Assembly: GCA_024867545.1 (NCBI GenBank)
Contig: JANFNE010000001.1
Coordinates: 1,798,001-1,862,000 of the forward strand
Source: Phytopythium helicoides
Taxonomy: Eukaryota; Oomycota; Peronosporomycetes; Pythiales; Pythiaceae
Length of the DNA: 64,000 bases
Direction: 5' to 3'
Shown here piece after piece: positions 1-11,460 of the stretch. Numbering within the stretch: the stretch's first letter is position 1; each line of letters opens with the position of its first letter. The translations under genes were made by a program, and so were the position numbers. The notes below the pieces were generated by a model. It was not told the origin of the DNA. It made no database searches and worked only from the letters and a program-made list of their open reading frames with translations.

Positions 1-2633
1 GTTCTGAACGGCGAAACCTCATGAAACGTGTTGACCAGCGTGGTCGAACAGGATCTGGCGTAGCTGGTATGGTTATGAACTCGGGGTGTCTTTTAAGTCT
101 TCGAATAGATAAGAGGTTCAACTCGGCGTTTTCCTTCCACTCGGAAACTACACGATGTCAGCATATTCCTCGCTTACTTGTCTGCGTACACTGTCTGCGC
201 TGCCGTTACCCAGTCAACGTCAAGAGTCCGAAAAGCACTGCTTCGACTCAACATCGAGTACTCAACTCCATACAGCAGCGTCCAAAACACAAAGCGCGAC
301 GCTGGAGAGTTCCATCTACTTGAAGAAGAGCTCGGGGCGTTGAAGACCGGACAACAATCAAGAGGACCGGGAGTTCCTTCAGCAGCTCCAGCAGTGCATG
401 GACCAGACTCGCTGCTTCTTTTCCAAGACCACGAGGCAGTACACGGACTCTACGAATTTTTGATCAACCGCAAACGTAGGTGACGGCGTCCGCTGATCGG
501 AGGCAACAACACCACGATTCTAACTTTTGCGAGAACAATGCACAGCACTATCCAACCAAGACGTCCCAGAGCTATTCGCTCTGCACCCGTTTGAGTACGG
601 GACGATACGAACGTTGAGCGTCGTGTCTTCTGGACGAGTTAGTCATGGCTCTTCTGCTCCGACGAGCGACTCAGCGACCACAGAAGGAGAAAACATTGTC
701 GATACCACTGCCGTAAGCACGAGACCCATGCCGATGTTCAGGTACATTGTTGTGAACCGTTTGTTTGGCTACTCAGTCATAAAGCGCGACAGTCTAGGGT
801 TGACCAAATCCTGTTGTGTGCAAATGTGTATGTCTACAGATCTGAAGTCACTGGATTCTGTTTCCCCGAGTCTATTGACACGATTCTAGGAGTTCTTCAA
901 CGATCCATCACAGACAGGTCGACTGACAAGGAGGAACATACTTCCATCCCTTTACGTGATGAAAAGTCGGTTGTGATGAAGGTTTATATGGATCCTGTTC
1001 CTGGATCGGAGCGGTTGAATGTACTGGCTCTCGCTGGTAGGAGAGAGTTTGGTGTGTCAGTCCCTCCAGGATTGACGCCGGCAGAACGAGAACAACGCAC
1101 GCTTGCTCTCGAGTTCACCAAGCGTCGGATCGACAGCGTTACAGTGGTAAATCCTGCTAAGGGAAGACTTGGCACGGCAACCGTGACCATCGAGACAAGT
1201 GGAAGACCGATTGGAGGTCCACGAGTAGTTGGGTGATGGGACTCTTGGCGACAATTACACCCACAGCTCCACAAAAACAAACAAACAAACAAACAAACAA
1301 ACAAACAAACAAACAAACAAACAAACAGATAGACCAGTCTTTTTCGCAACTTGTGCACCGGAAAGTAGCACGGATCTTGCTGGTTTCTGTAAAGCTTCCT
1401 TCTGCAACGATATAGCGTACTTCGAGGGTAAACGCTTAGCCTTGCGATCCATCGACTGTACTCCAGTGGTCTATGGTACTTGTTTGGTTAGCTGTAGGTA
1501 AACGAGCACCAAGTGCTACATGCTCCAAATATCTACACAAAAGTGATCCGACACATACTGGTCTCAGTGATGTCGATGTCCGCCACCAAGCCTCCACGCA
1601 TGCTGGCATCCGTCTCATTAAGAAGTTCTCGTTGGAGTCGACGAAATACCATCGGAGAGCCTCTCGCATTCGTGAAACCACAGAAGAACTGCTTTCTTCC
1701 CCAACAAGTGTTAGCTTCTGGTGGTGCTGCCATTTATTGATGGTGCTCGCGTTGTTGCTGATGTCGCCCGAAACTCGTTACAATACTCATTCTCTCATGC
1801 TGTTATTGGTCTACTTGCTCTTGCATCTTTCACACATCCAACACAGCCAACGAATAGATTGCTCTTGCTGAGAGCAAAATGCGCTACCAATTTGACGCGA
1901 CAAATTCGTCAGAGAAAAGCACATTATGATCGCGAATCGAGCATGGAAGTTCGGTTGCCGGCTCGCCGAGCCCCTCAACACCACTTAGCGCCGTGCTGCT
2001 CACCGTCATTTTTAGGTCTTCTTTTGTCTGGGTCAATCTCCAACACACTCCTTGATTTGAGCACACAGCACAGCGATCGCCGTGCTGGATGCTGTGCAAG
2101 GAAATCCTACAGATCGACGAGACGAAACTACGATCTCCGCGCAGCACACCTCAACTGCAACGTCGTTGAACGAGGCATGATGCCACCCAGGCTTGTCATC
2201 TCTAGTCGGCGCGTTTGCCATCGCCATTTGCGTCCTACACGCAAGCTCGTCTTGCGTCATTGAAGCAGCAAATGATTCGAATATATTGTTCGTCCTGCGC
2301 ATCTTGTGCAGACACACGTTGACGAGTCCGCTTGCTCGTGATGACTCGCTTCATCGCGCACCCATGGTCATATCGACTCCGATGAACAATCAGAGGCGAT
2401 CGTAGAGAGTGAGAGTGGCGTCAGACTTCCAGTCCGTGACGACACAAACGAGCCGCTCTGATCACGCCGAAGCGAGTCGTACACTGAACAGTGAGTGCAC
2501 CGCGGCGCCGGACCGATCTTTACGAACGAGCTGAACCATCTCGACCGCCGTGACACACCTGTTGCTCAAGTCCCTGCGCATTGGGTGAGCGATGTAGCCC
2601 ACAAGCTATGACATTTGTATCATCCGATGGAAG
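1..2633. repeat. Long direct repeat, copy 1 (cut by window edge)
   Basis: This block aligns base for base with 6271-8898 at an offset of 6270, dropping to 6266 after a (CAAA)n tract and 6265 after position ~2179. Only about ten substitutions and two small indels were seen in 2.6 kb. Homology stops abruptly near 2633. The left end is not visible because the window begins inside the repeat. Several short open frames overlap in different phases (for example 527-889, 814-1236 and 1721-2263), as expected of decayed coding sequence. None was recognised. No reverse transcriptase, transposase or terminal TG/CA signature was found. Confidence 0.93.
1274..1328. repeat. (CAAA)n microsatellite in repeat copy 1
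   Basis: A run of CAAA units. It is one unit (4 bp) longer than the matching tract at about 7544-7594 in copy 2. It explains the Thr-Asn-Lys-Gln and Cys-Leu-Phe-Val repeats in spurious ORFs on the two strands. Confidence 0.95.
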
Positions 2634-2969
2634 ACCGCGTCCGAGTGCGCTTTGGGCCTGCTTTTTTGGCGCCTTCCATGTACTGGTTTATTCTGTTCTT
2701 TGTCAACTACTGATGCCAAACTGAAAACGACAACCCCATGCTTCACTCAATCACGTTCATTTTCACGCCAACGCAAGGTGAGTGAGAATCACATCACCTT
2801 CAGTGCTATACCTGAAGTATTATTGCAACCATCCACTCTTGCGTCTACACTTTCATCTCGTAGACTCGAGCGATAGGTTGAACTCGCACCAATAAATCCA
2901 TGAAGACTATGCACGCAACGCTTGAATCGATCTCGTAGTCAACGTCCAATCGAGTTTGCTGCTCGACAA
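2634..2969. other. Spacer between repeat copy 1 and the Crinkler-like gene
   Basis: Single-copy sequence in the window, 336 bp, forming the 3' flank of the minus-strand gene. No coding feature is supported here. Confidence 0.6.
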
Positions 2970-5801
2970 CTAACCTTTGAAGTCAGATTGACCAGGCGAA
3001 AACAACATCAGGCTCTTGGATGCCACATTGATCGCTGTGTCGCGCGAGAGAACGGGAGCCAAACGTTTCTTGGCTACTTCGTCGAGATCGCGTTCGTCAA
3101 GATCACTCGTAACCTGAGCGATGCCATCCCACCACGCCGAGTTTGCCAATGCTTTCAGCTCATTTGTCAGCTCAATCGATAAAAATGGCCAAAGGCTTGG
3201 GCTGTTCGTCGAATCCTCTGCAAACATCCCTCGGAGGCACAGGGAGTAGTTGTGGGTGGTGGACGCAGCTGCACCCGACCTCAGATTGTGAACCTTCGGC
3301 ATAACCACACATTGAGCAGGTAACTCTTCGCTCGGAGTCTCGCGTAGGCTCAAGTAGAGTCGAATCATCTTGTCCACGGGAGTTTGGCTGAACGGCAGTT
3401 CATCTCCGCTCTTCTTCCCGGCCTCCTTTGCAGTCTTGGCTGATCTCTTTGCACTTGATTTGTTCTTGGCTAGCGTCTTTTTCTCCGCATACACGAATTC
3501 TGGCGTCAACTTTCGAAGAGCAGAGTCAGGGAAATTGTCATCTGCTCCCTCACGATTCTTCACTTGGATCAGGATGGCTGACACTTCTCCAGGAGGCGTA
3601 CCCATCATCGAGCCGGAGCGACTTCCATCGCCTCTGGTGAATATTGGGATCACGAGGTCAGCCCCTTTGTGGTTGCGAGGGAAAATTCCTGCGGCGCGCC
3701 GATCAAGCATCCTCCACAGCATTTCCTTCGTTGGCGCTTTATGCAAATCCACAAAGTGGCTATAACCAACTTCCCAATCCACCCACGTCATCATCCACGC
3801 ATTGAATTGATTGCGCCGAGCTGGTAACTTTCCCTTCGAATCAAGCTTTGACTTCTCCTCACGGAACTCTGGATCAGCACCAAGCAGCATCTTGAGAAAC
3901 TGGGGCACTGAGCAAAACTGACCAGAAAACACAAAATTAGTTTGAGTAGCATGGTCTGTAAACTTTTCGCCCATCATCGTCGCGTCCATCGCTAGCAGCA
4001 AGAAGATGCGCGCCACAATTTCGCCAACGTTTCCTGTGTCCACCAAACCATGAACCAGCATCGACTTGAACTGAGGAAGCAAGTACGTGTGCAATGCTGG
4101 CGTCTGGTCTAACTGATACCAGATGTGCGCCGCACCGAACGTCAAGATCGGGTCGGACGCGTAGCTAGTGATATGCGCGTCACTTCTGTACGACACATAA
4201 TGCAACACACTCATGAAGTCGGCAACAAGACGGGATGATAAAGCATCACTTGCACGGGGACGCAGACCGGCTCGACAGAACAGGGCGGCGACACCATAGA
4301 GGTTCCCTGTGTTGTAGTGGTGAGCTTTATTTCCCGGGTCCCCAAGCAGCAGTTTCGAAGAGGCAAACTGCACTAGATCCTTCTTCCAAGTAGAGAGAAC
4401 ACCGTTATACGCACTGCCATGCCATAAGGGTCTTCCCATCGCCACGAGAACCTTCCATACTTGTAGTGCATCATTCATCAGTACCCTCTCCTTGCTCGTA
4501 AAGTCGATAAGCTTGGGTCCAGATTGCAACATCACGTCCATTGTGTGCGTCAGCACAAACGGTGGAAATAGAGCGGTGGTGGATAAACCATGCCGCGATG
4601 ACGGGTCATGAGACAGCGCCGGAACAAAGTCGTGGACCTTGGAGTAGGTATCCACAAGAACAGCGAAGACTAGTCCATTAGCCTCCTTCACACTGGTTGC
4701 CTTGAAAACGTTCGATAATGCTCGCCGCAGCATGCGAAACGCATTCACACCCTGAATATCCTTGATCTCCAGCAATGCTCGCGCTTCATCGACGGCCACC
4801 ACCAGCACAGGCACCTTCGATACTGTGCATGGCCTCTTTTCTTCTGGCCCACTAGATCCTTCCTGAGATTTGTTCGATCCCGCACCTGGTCTATCCGATC
4901 TCTTCATTGATCTACCCGAGTTGTCGATTTCGTCTCGGGAAAACTCTAGTGTCAGGTTAACGTGGACGGCTTCCAACTCTTCCTTCACCTTGACGCTGTT
5001 ATCGATGAAATATCCCTCCACTTCGTGATTCTCAAAGAGCTCCATCCATTCCGTGCCTGCATCGTGATTTGCCATCGCGTACTTGAATGCCTTCAGCAAC
5101 TTGGTAGCAATTGCGGGAGCGTTGCAATCGGTTTGATTGAATAGCCAATTGCTCAAGGCCGGTGTGGCGCGCGGGTATCCCGTTGACCCCTTGATATTAC
5201 GCGCGTTAACGTAGAGTACCGTCATTGAGTACTCGGTGGTTCCATCGCGAATGACATTGCCCTTGGATGTGTACGTGGCGAGTTGTTTCAGGATGCGGCT
5301 CTTCCCAAACCCAGAGCTCTGCGTGATCGCAGTGTATGGAGCTGTGTACTGGGTGGAGTTTGTGCGGTACCCCGTGCAGCATCGCGCGAGGTAGCTTCGG
5401 AACTCGGCGTCGGCGTCTCCAATGTATTCCACTTGGAAAGCTCGTTCCTTGTCTTCGAGTTCTAGTTTGAGCTTGAGCTCCCGTTCGAGGTCTACCTTGG
5501 TCTTTTGGAGCTCCTCCCACTTGGCGCTGACGGCCGTCACCGCTGCAGCGATAGCTGGCTCTGACAGCGCCTTCTCGACATACGCGGTACAAATTCCCGC
5601 GCGAATCACCGCCACACGATTATCCACAGTCACCGTATGAAGAACGGCCTCGAGAGCGAGACGGTGGCGGTCGATCGTGACGCCTGGCGCCGCCGCTCGG
5701 ATGGCCTCCACCGCAGCCTGCGACAGCAGCTCATCGATGGACGGAGGCTTCTCGCCCCCTCCCTCGCCCATACTGACGTCGTCCATGCTAACGTCGTCCA
5801 T
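2970..5801 (-). CDS. Crinkler-type P-loop NTPase with C-terminal PD-(D/E)XK-like nuclease
   Basis: Single-exon protein of about 943 residues. A coiled, charged segment precedes a Walker A loop (SSGFGKSR, lysine about residue 167, codon near 5301-5303). A Walker B strand ending in VVAVDEAR lies near 4781-4800. Toward the C-terminus a hydrophobic strand with an Asp (GADLVIPI, ~3640-3665) is followed by ILIQVKNR (~3552-3581), the D...QxK signature of a restriction-endonuclease-fold nuclease. NTPase plus REase-fold nuclease is the known architecture of the Crinkler-RHS effector class of oomycetes and fungi. The open frame runs back to 5846 but begins only with TTG, so the first ATG (5801) is preferred. 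No LFLAK-type translocation header or signal peptide is visible upstream, so it may be a headerless or 5'-truncated member. Long direct repeats flank it on both sides. Confidence 0.72.
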   Translation of the reverse strand: MDDVSMDDVSMGEGGGEKPPSIDELLSQAAVEAIRAAAPGVTIDRHRLALEAVLHTVTVDNRVAVIRAGICTAYVEKALSEPAIAAAVTAVSAKWEELQKTKVDLERELKLKLELEDKERAFQVEYIGDADAEFRSYLARCCTGYRTNSTQYTAPYTAITQSSGFGKSRILKQLATYTSKGNVIRDGTTEYSMTVLYVNARNIKGSTGYPRATPALSNWLFNQTDCNAPAIATKLLKAFKYAMANHDAGTEWMELFENHEVEGYFIDNSVKVKEELEAVHVNLTLEFSRDEIDNSGRSMKRSDRPGAGSNKSQEGSSGPEEKRPCTVSKVPVLVVAVDEARALLEIKDIQGVNAFRMLRRALSNVFKATSVKEANGLVFAVLVDTYSKVHDFVPALSHDPSSRHGLSTTALFPPFVLTHTMDVMLQSGPKLIDFTSKERVLMNDALQVWKVLVAMGRPLWHGSAYNGVLSTWKKDLVQFASSKLLLGDPGNKAHHYNTGNLYGVAALFCRAGLRPRASDALSSRLVADFMSVLHYVSYRSDAHITSYASDPILTFGAAHIWYQLDQTPALHTYLLPQFKSMLVHGLVDTGNVGEIVARIFLLLAMDATMMGEKFTDHATQTNFVFSGQFCSVPQFLKMLLGADPEFREEKSKLDSKGKLPARRNQFNAWMMTWVDWEVGYSHFVDLHKAPTKEMLWRMLDRRAAGIFPRNHKGADLVIPIFTRGDGSRSGSMMGTPPGEVSAILIQVKNREGADDNFPDSALRKLTPEFVYAEKKTLAKNKSSAKRSAKTAKEAGKKSGDELPFSQTPVDKMIRLYLSLRETPSEELPAQCVVMPKVHNLRSGAAASTTHNYSLCLRGMFAEDSTNSPSLWPFLSIELTNELKALANSAWWDGIAQVTSDLDERDLDEVAKKRLAPVLSRDTAINVASKSLMLFSPGQSDFKG

Positions 5802-6270
5802 CCCGACGTCCACGCTCGCTTTGCTACGGAATGGCTTCCCCTCCAACTGCAGCTTCTTTCAGGTAAAGTGAGTGATTAGAGCGATCTGGTGTCTGCGGAA
5901 ACAGTGGAAGAAAAGGGTTACCTCTTATAATGTATACACTTCAATGGCTGCCTAGTGCTTGAAAGATCGCGAACACACCCTTCCTTGTCCAAGCTGACTA
6001 GCGTAGCCACCAGATGTCAGGATGCCAGCATCTTCACGGTTCAACCGCCTACGAGTACTGCACGCCACCGACCATTGCACTCGCTCGCGTTGTGCTAGCA
6101 GGCTTCAGCCGACAGAGATCATCTTTGAATTTGAATCGGCAGCCAGACGCGGAATAACCACGAATCAGCCGCTCTGCTCTACTCTACTCTATTCTACTCT
6201 GCTGCTTCTAAATCTCGGAGCCGCATCGCCGATCCAATCCATGCAGGAATAATGTAGCTGCAAAAGGTGT
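5802..6270. other. 5' flank of the Crinkler-like gene
   Basis: 469 bp with no supported gene. It contains a short CTCTA/TTCTA simple-sequence stretch at about 6176-6205 just before repeat copy 2. In-frame sequence upstream of the ORF ends in TGA at about 5859-5861, so the coding frame cannot simply extend leftward. Confidence 0.6.
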
Positions 6271-8898
6271 GTTCTGAACGGCGAAACCTCATGAAACGTC
6301 TTGACCAGCGTGGTCGAACAGGATCTGGCGTAGCTGGTATGGTTATGAACTCGGGGTGTCTTTTAAGTCTTCGAATAGATAAGAGGTTCAACTCGGCGTT
6401 TTCCTTCCACTCGGAAACTACACGATGTCAGCATATTCCTCGCTTACTTGTCTGCGTACACTGTCTGCGCTGCCGTTACCCAGTCAACGTCAAGAGTCCG
6501 AAAAGCACTGCTTCGACTCAACATCGAGTACTCAACTCCATACAGCAGCGTCCAAAACACAAAGCGCGACGCTGGAGAGTTCCATCTACTTGAAGAAGAG
6601 CTCGGGGCGTTGAAGACCGGACAACAATCAAGAGGACCGGGAGTTCCTTCAGCAGCTCCAGCAGTGCATGGACCAGACTCGCTGCTTCTTTTCCAAGACC
6701 ACGAGGCAGTACACGGACTCTACGAATTTTTGATCAACCGCAAACGTAGGTGACGGCGTCCGCTGATCGGAGGCAACAACACCACGATTCTAACTTTTGC
6801 GAGAACAATGCACAGCACTATCCAACCAAGACGTCCCAGAGCTATTCGCTCTGCACCCGTTTGAGTACGGGACGATACGAACGTTGAGCGTCGTGTCTTC
6901 TGGACGAGTTAGTCATGGCTCTTCTGCTCCGACGAGCGACTCAGCGACCACAGAAGGAGAAAACATTGTCGATACCACTGCCGTAAGCACGAGACCCATG
7001 CCGATGTTCAGGTACATTGTTGTGAACCGTTTGTTTGGCTACTCAGTCATAAAGCGCGACAGTCTAGGGTTGACCAAATCCTGTTGTGTGCAAATGTGTA
7101 TGTCTACAGATCTGAAGTCACTGGATTCTGTTTCCCCGAGTCTATTGACACGATTCTAGGAGTTCTTCAACGATCCATCACAGACAGGTCGACTGACAAG
7201 GAGGAACATACTTCCATCCCTTTACGTGATGAAAAGTCGGTTGTGATGAAGGTTTATATGGATCCTGTTCCTGGATCGGAGCGGTTGAATGTACTGGCTC
7301 TCGCTGGTAGGAGAGAGTTTGGTGTGTCAGTCCCTCCAGGATTGACGCCGGCAGAACGAGAACAACGCACGCTTGCTCTCGAGTTCACCAAGCGTCGGAT
7401 CGACAGCGTTACAGTGGTAAATCCTGCTAAGGGAAGACTTGGCACGGCAACCGTGACCATCGAGACAAGTGGAAGGTCGATTGGAGGTCCACGAGTAGTT
7501 GGGTGATGGGACTCTTGACGACAATTACACCCACAGCTCCACAAAAACAAACAAACAAACAAACAAACAAACAAACAAACAAACAAACAAACAGATAGAC
7601 CAGTCTTTTTCGCAACTTGTGCACCGGAAAGTAGCACGGATCTTGCTGGTTTCTGTAAAGCTTCCTTCTGCAACGATATAGCGTACTTCGAGGGTAAACG
7701 CTTAGCCTTGCGATCCATCGACTGTACTCCAGTGGTCTATGGTACTTGTTTGGTTAGCTGTAGGTAAACGAGCACCAAGTGCTACATGCTCCAAATATCT
7801 ACACAAAAGTGATCCGACACATACTGGTCTCAGTGATGTCGATGTCCGCCACCAAGCCTCCACGCATGCTGGTATCCGTCTCATTAAGAAGTTCTCGTTG
7901 GAGTCGACGAAATACCATCGGAGAGCCTCTCGCATTCGTGAAACCACAGAAGAACTGCTTTCTTCCCCAACAAGTGTTAGCTTCTGGTGGTGCTGCCATT
8001 TATTGATGGTGCTCGCGTTGTTGCTGATGTCGCCCGAAACTCGTTACAATACTCATTCTCTCATGCTGTTATTGGTCTACTTGCTCTTGCATCTTTCACA
8101 CATCCAACACAGCCAACGAATAGATTGCTCTTGCTGAGAGCAAAATGCGCTACCAATTTGACGCGACAAATTCGTCAGAGAAAAGCACATTATGATCGCG
8201 AATCGAGCATGGAAGTTCGGTTGCCGGCTCGCCGAGCCCCTCAACACCACTTAGCGCCGTGCTGCTCACCGTCATTTTTAGGTCTTCTTTTGTCTGGGTC
8301 AATCTCCAACACACTCCTTGATTTGAGCACACAGCACAGCGATCGCCGTGCTGGATGCTGTGCAAGGAAATCCTACAGATCGACGAGACGAAACTACGAT
8401 CTCCGCGCAGCACACCTCAACTGCAACGTCGTTGAACGAGGCATGATGGCACCAGGCTTGTCATCTCTAGCCGGCGCGTTTGCCATCGCCATTTGCGTCC
8501 TACACGCAAGCTCGTCTTGCGTCATTGAAGCAGCAAATGATTCGAATATATTGTTCGTCCTGCGCATCTTGTGCAGACACACGTTGACGAGTCCGCTTGC
8601 TCGTGATGACTCGCTTCATCGCGCACCCATGGTCATATCGACTCCGATGAACAATCAGAGGCGATCGTAGAGAGTGAGAGTGGCGTCAGACTTCCAGTCC
8701 GTGACGACACAAACGAGCCGCTCTGATCACGCCGAAGCGAGTCGTACACTGAACAGTGAGTGCACCGCGGCGCCGGACCAATCTTTACGAACGAGCTGAA
8801 CCATCTCGACCGCCGTGACACACCTGTTGCTCAAGTCCCTGCGCATTGGGTGAGCGATGTAGCCCACAAGCTATGACAATTGTATCATTCGATGGAAG
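6271..8898. repeat. Long direct repeat, copy 2
   Basis: Second copy of the block at 1-2633 in the same orientation, more than 99% identical by eye. Differences include C for G at 6300, GT for AC near 7476, A for G at 7518, one fewer CAAA unit, T for C near 7873, a 1-bp deletion near 8448, C for T near 8472 and A for G near 8780. Homology ends at GATGGAAG (8898). Both copies carry the same internal stops and phase breaks, so decay of the coding content came before the duplication. Confidence 0.93.
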
Positions 8899-10308
8899 GA
8901 CGTTGGATAGGCTCCCCGTTGTGAGCAATAGGTTGTGACACCTTGTCGAGGTGCCCGCCGTGTGCATCAGCAACGACCATGCAGTTGCACCCAGCTCCTC
9001 GTGCGTATCGTAATCTTTCACCGCCGCCCTTGGACGTCGGTGAACGCAAGCGCAATGATGCTCCATGATCGTCAGTGGCGTCGCCACCACTTGGCGTCAG
9101 AGGAGTTGGACAGGGGACGAAGGGGATGATACATCAGACTTCAGCGCCGTATAACTATGCGGCGGTGGCGGGCCGTGTAAAGTGCTGCCCGTAATACTCG
9201 CTCTGTAGCCATCGCCCCAAGCACCAGCCCATGCTGTCACCAGTTTGGCGGTCCAGCCGCCTCGGCAGTCAACACGAAGATGCTGTAAGCACGCAGAGAA
9301 GTGCGTGATGGCTCATCCTACAGTCGAGGGATACGAGCTCCGCGATGGGAATCGGCCGCGCCGCCTCTAAGATTCGCCCAAGCTGCGATGGAAGAGTCGA
9401 GCAGCACCGATATCGCCCGGCGATGTCTTGCGGAGCTCTGCTGGTGCTTCCTAGAGGTCATTCGTGCACAACCAAGCGTCTACATGTATTAACGCAGCCA
9501 GTGGGTGCAAAGTGGCGGCGCATTGGAAGGTGCGCTGGTCATGGCGCGCAATGTCATGTAGAAGTCTGTCGGGCGGGCTGTCTTCGCTGTCGTGCTGACC
9601 AGCTCAGGAACCTCCGTGACTACATAACGCCACATTCCTCCATGGCAAATTGGAACCCGTGCGGTACCTTCCCGTGTTGTTCCGACCTCTGGTATCGCAT
9701 ACCCCGCCTACCGCGCGCCGAATTGAAGCGTTCCTCCTCGGTGGGGGAGCCCTTCCCCGCGGCTAGCGCCACCGTCGGCATCAACTTGGCGAGTCGAGTC
9801 CAGAAATTCAGCGCATGGGGGCGTCAAAGCTCTGCGCGTGTGCGCGTGCAGGCGCCGGGGCAGCTTCCCGTTGGGCGCCGCCCGCCGGCAGGCGGATGGG
9901 CCGCGCTCCTCTTCTCTTCCCCCGCGGCGGAGCTCGTGGCCGTGGCGGAGCTCGTGGGCGCTCACCGGCTCCCATTTCCCGATCGCGGTAGGCGGCGGAC
10001 AGGCGGTCGGTCGGCTGACTGGCGGCTCGTTCGGCGCCTTGCGGCGGCAGCAGGTGAGGCGAGCGGACACTTGCAGGCAGGTGCGTGTCTATCGGCAGGC
10101 GGGCGTGGCGACGACCGCTTGTCCCGTTGCGAACTGGACTCTGGAGGCTGACAGCGCGTCGCAGCGCAGCGCTCGTCACGACTGGCCTAGCGGCAGTGTC
10201 ACGGGGCGACAAGGGGGGGAACAAGGCGCCACTACCGGTACAGCAGGCGCGCCAGTGCGAGAAACGCAGGCGCAGAGCGCGCTTCACGAGTCGCGCGCGG
10301 ACGGAGGC
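8899..10308. other. Gene-poor spacer
   Basis: 1.4 kb of single-copy sequence, strongly GC-rich after about 9700. Long open frames here (for example 9345-10151) overlap each other on both strands and look like composition artefacts. The last few hundred bases are probably promoter and 5' UTR of the gene at 10309. Confidence 0.5.
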
Positions 10309-11460
10309 ATGGGCCTGTTCGACTGGCTCGACTTCTTCTCGTTCGCATGGCTGCGCAGGTGCAAGACGTGCGGCGAGCGCGGCAGCAAGTGCGTCTGCAA
10401 GCGGCCGTCCGTCGCGCTCGAGCACATTTTCTTCCTAGAGGAGCGCAAGAACAAGTATGGCGCGAGAAACTTCAGCCACGTGAGCGACACCGTCATGACG
10501 GTCGGCACCAACAGCACCACGTTCACCAACAGCACCATTTTCTCGAGCAGCACGGCCAACGCTGCCGGCTTCGCCAACAGCGGCGTCAACTTTAACAACA
10601 ACAATACCGTCATCATGGGCGGCGGAGCGGACTCGGTCAGCGAGTGCGCGTCCGTCGACTACATCCATCGCGCGTCGTCGCAGCCGAGCATTGCGGGCTC
10701 GGTTCAGGGCCAGAACTACCGCCAGCTGCCGACGACGACGAGCTCGAGCCAGCACCGCCGCCATCACCGCCGCAGCCGCCGGCACCAGGAGCCTGAAGCG
10801 GAGCCTGCTTCGGGAGCCCTTGTGCGCAAGCACTCGGGAAGGATGGTTCGCAAGGCGTACTCAGACACAACAGGCTTCTCCCGCTTCGAAGAACTTCCAG
10901 CAGATTACCCCCTCACGGCTGAAAACCTTGAGGCGGCGACGTCCTCGCACGGATCGCAGCGCAGTGCGGGCAGCCACACCAGCAAAGTTTTGACCAAGCG
11001 ATCGGCAAATACCCGGCAACAACAGGACACTCGCACCGTGACATTCCGCCCAGAGAACCCGCTTGCGCCTCGTCATTCACGGCTCAAGAAGCAGGGCAGC
11101 TCGTTCAAGTTCTATGGCCGTGGTGGAAGCGGTGTGTCATCAGAGGTTGCTACGGGCATCAGCTCCAGCAGCACCAGCACCGGTCGCGCCATGTCTTCTA
11201 GCGCGGTGTCGAGCGATGCGATCGTGGTGCGTTCTTCGAATGCGTCGTCGTCGGCCATGGGCTCGTCGTTTTGCTCAGATCGCATGAGCGTGGACAACAA
11301 CTACGGGTCGTACAACCCGCGTGCGGGCCGGATGATCGAGGGCGGCTACGCCCCGAGCATCCAGGAGGAGGAGGAGGTGCTGCAGCGCCTGGACGGGTGG
11401 CTGCACTCGTCGCCGACGTCTACGGCGGACTCGTTCATGATGTCCCGCGCCATGTTTTAG
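10309..11460 (+). CDS. Uncharacterised Ser/Asn-rich protein with N-terminal Cys cluster
   Basis: Predicted 383 residues from the ATG at 10309; the open frame extends to 9838 but that part looks untranslated. The start is MGLFDWLDFFSFAWLRR, an amphipathic segment with a Gly-2, followed by a cysteine cluster (CKTCGERGSKCVC). The middle is low-complexity Ser/Thr/Asn/Gly with an Arg/His-rich patch, and the C-terminal ~45 residues are acidic. Much of it is probably disordered. The Gly after the initiator plus nearby Cys could allow lipid anchoring, but this is inference only. No family was recognised. Coding status is supported by the long frame, GC3-biased codons and a clean stop followed by AT-rich sequence. 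Confidence 0.65.
   Translation: MGLFDWLDFFSFAWLRRCKTCGERGSKCVCKRPSVALEHIFFLEERKNKYGARNFSHVSDTVMTVGTNSTTFTNSTIFSSSTANAAGFANSGVNFNNNNTVIMGGGADSVSECASVDYIHRASSQPSIAGSVQGQNYRQLPTTTSSSQHRRHHRRSRRHQEPEAEPASGALVRKHSGRMVRKAYSDTTGFSRFEELPADYPLTAENLEAATSSHGSQRSAGSHTSKVLTKRSANTRQQQDTRTVTFRPENPLAPRHSRLKKQGSSFKFYGRGGSGVSSEVATGISSSSTSTGRAMSSSAVSSDAIVVRSSNASSSAMGSSFCSDRMSVDNNYGSYNPRAGRMIEGGYAPSIQEEEEVLQRLDGWLHSSPTSTADSFMMSRAMF

Noticed and set aside
1229..1501. Thr-Asn-Lys-Gln repeat protein
   Set aside because: Encoded by the (CAAA)n microsatellite; it is open in all frames and differs between the two repeat copies.
5802..5846. N-terminal extension of the Crinkler-like protein
   Set aside because: In frame but begins with TTG and follows a stop at ~5859; a eukaryotic start at the ATG at 5801 is more likely.
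1..8898. LTR retrotransposon with 2.6-kb LTRs
   Set aside because: No TG...CA ends, primer-binding site, polypurine tract or RT/integrase was found between the repeats, and the internal gene is a Crinkler-type protein. Reported instead as direct repeats.
9838..10308. Extension of the 10309 gene to a 540-residue protein
   Set aside because: The extra part is Arg/Ala/Gly-rich with overlapping frames on both strands and looks like GC-rich leader sequence.
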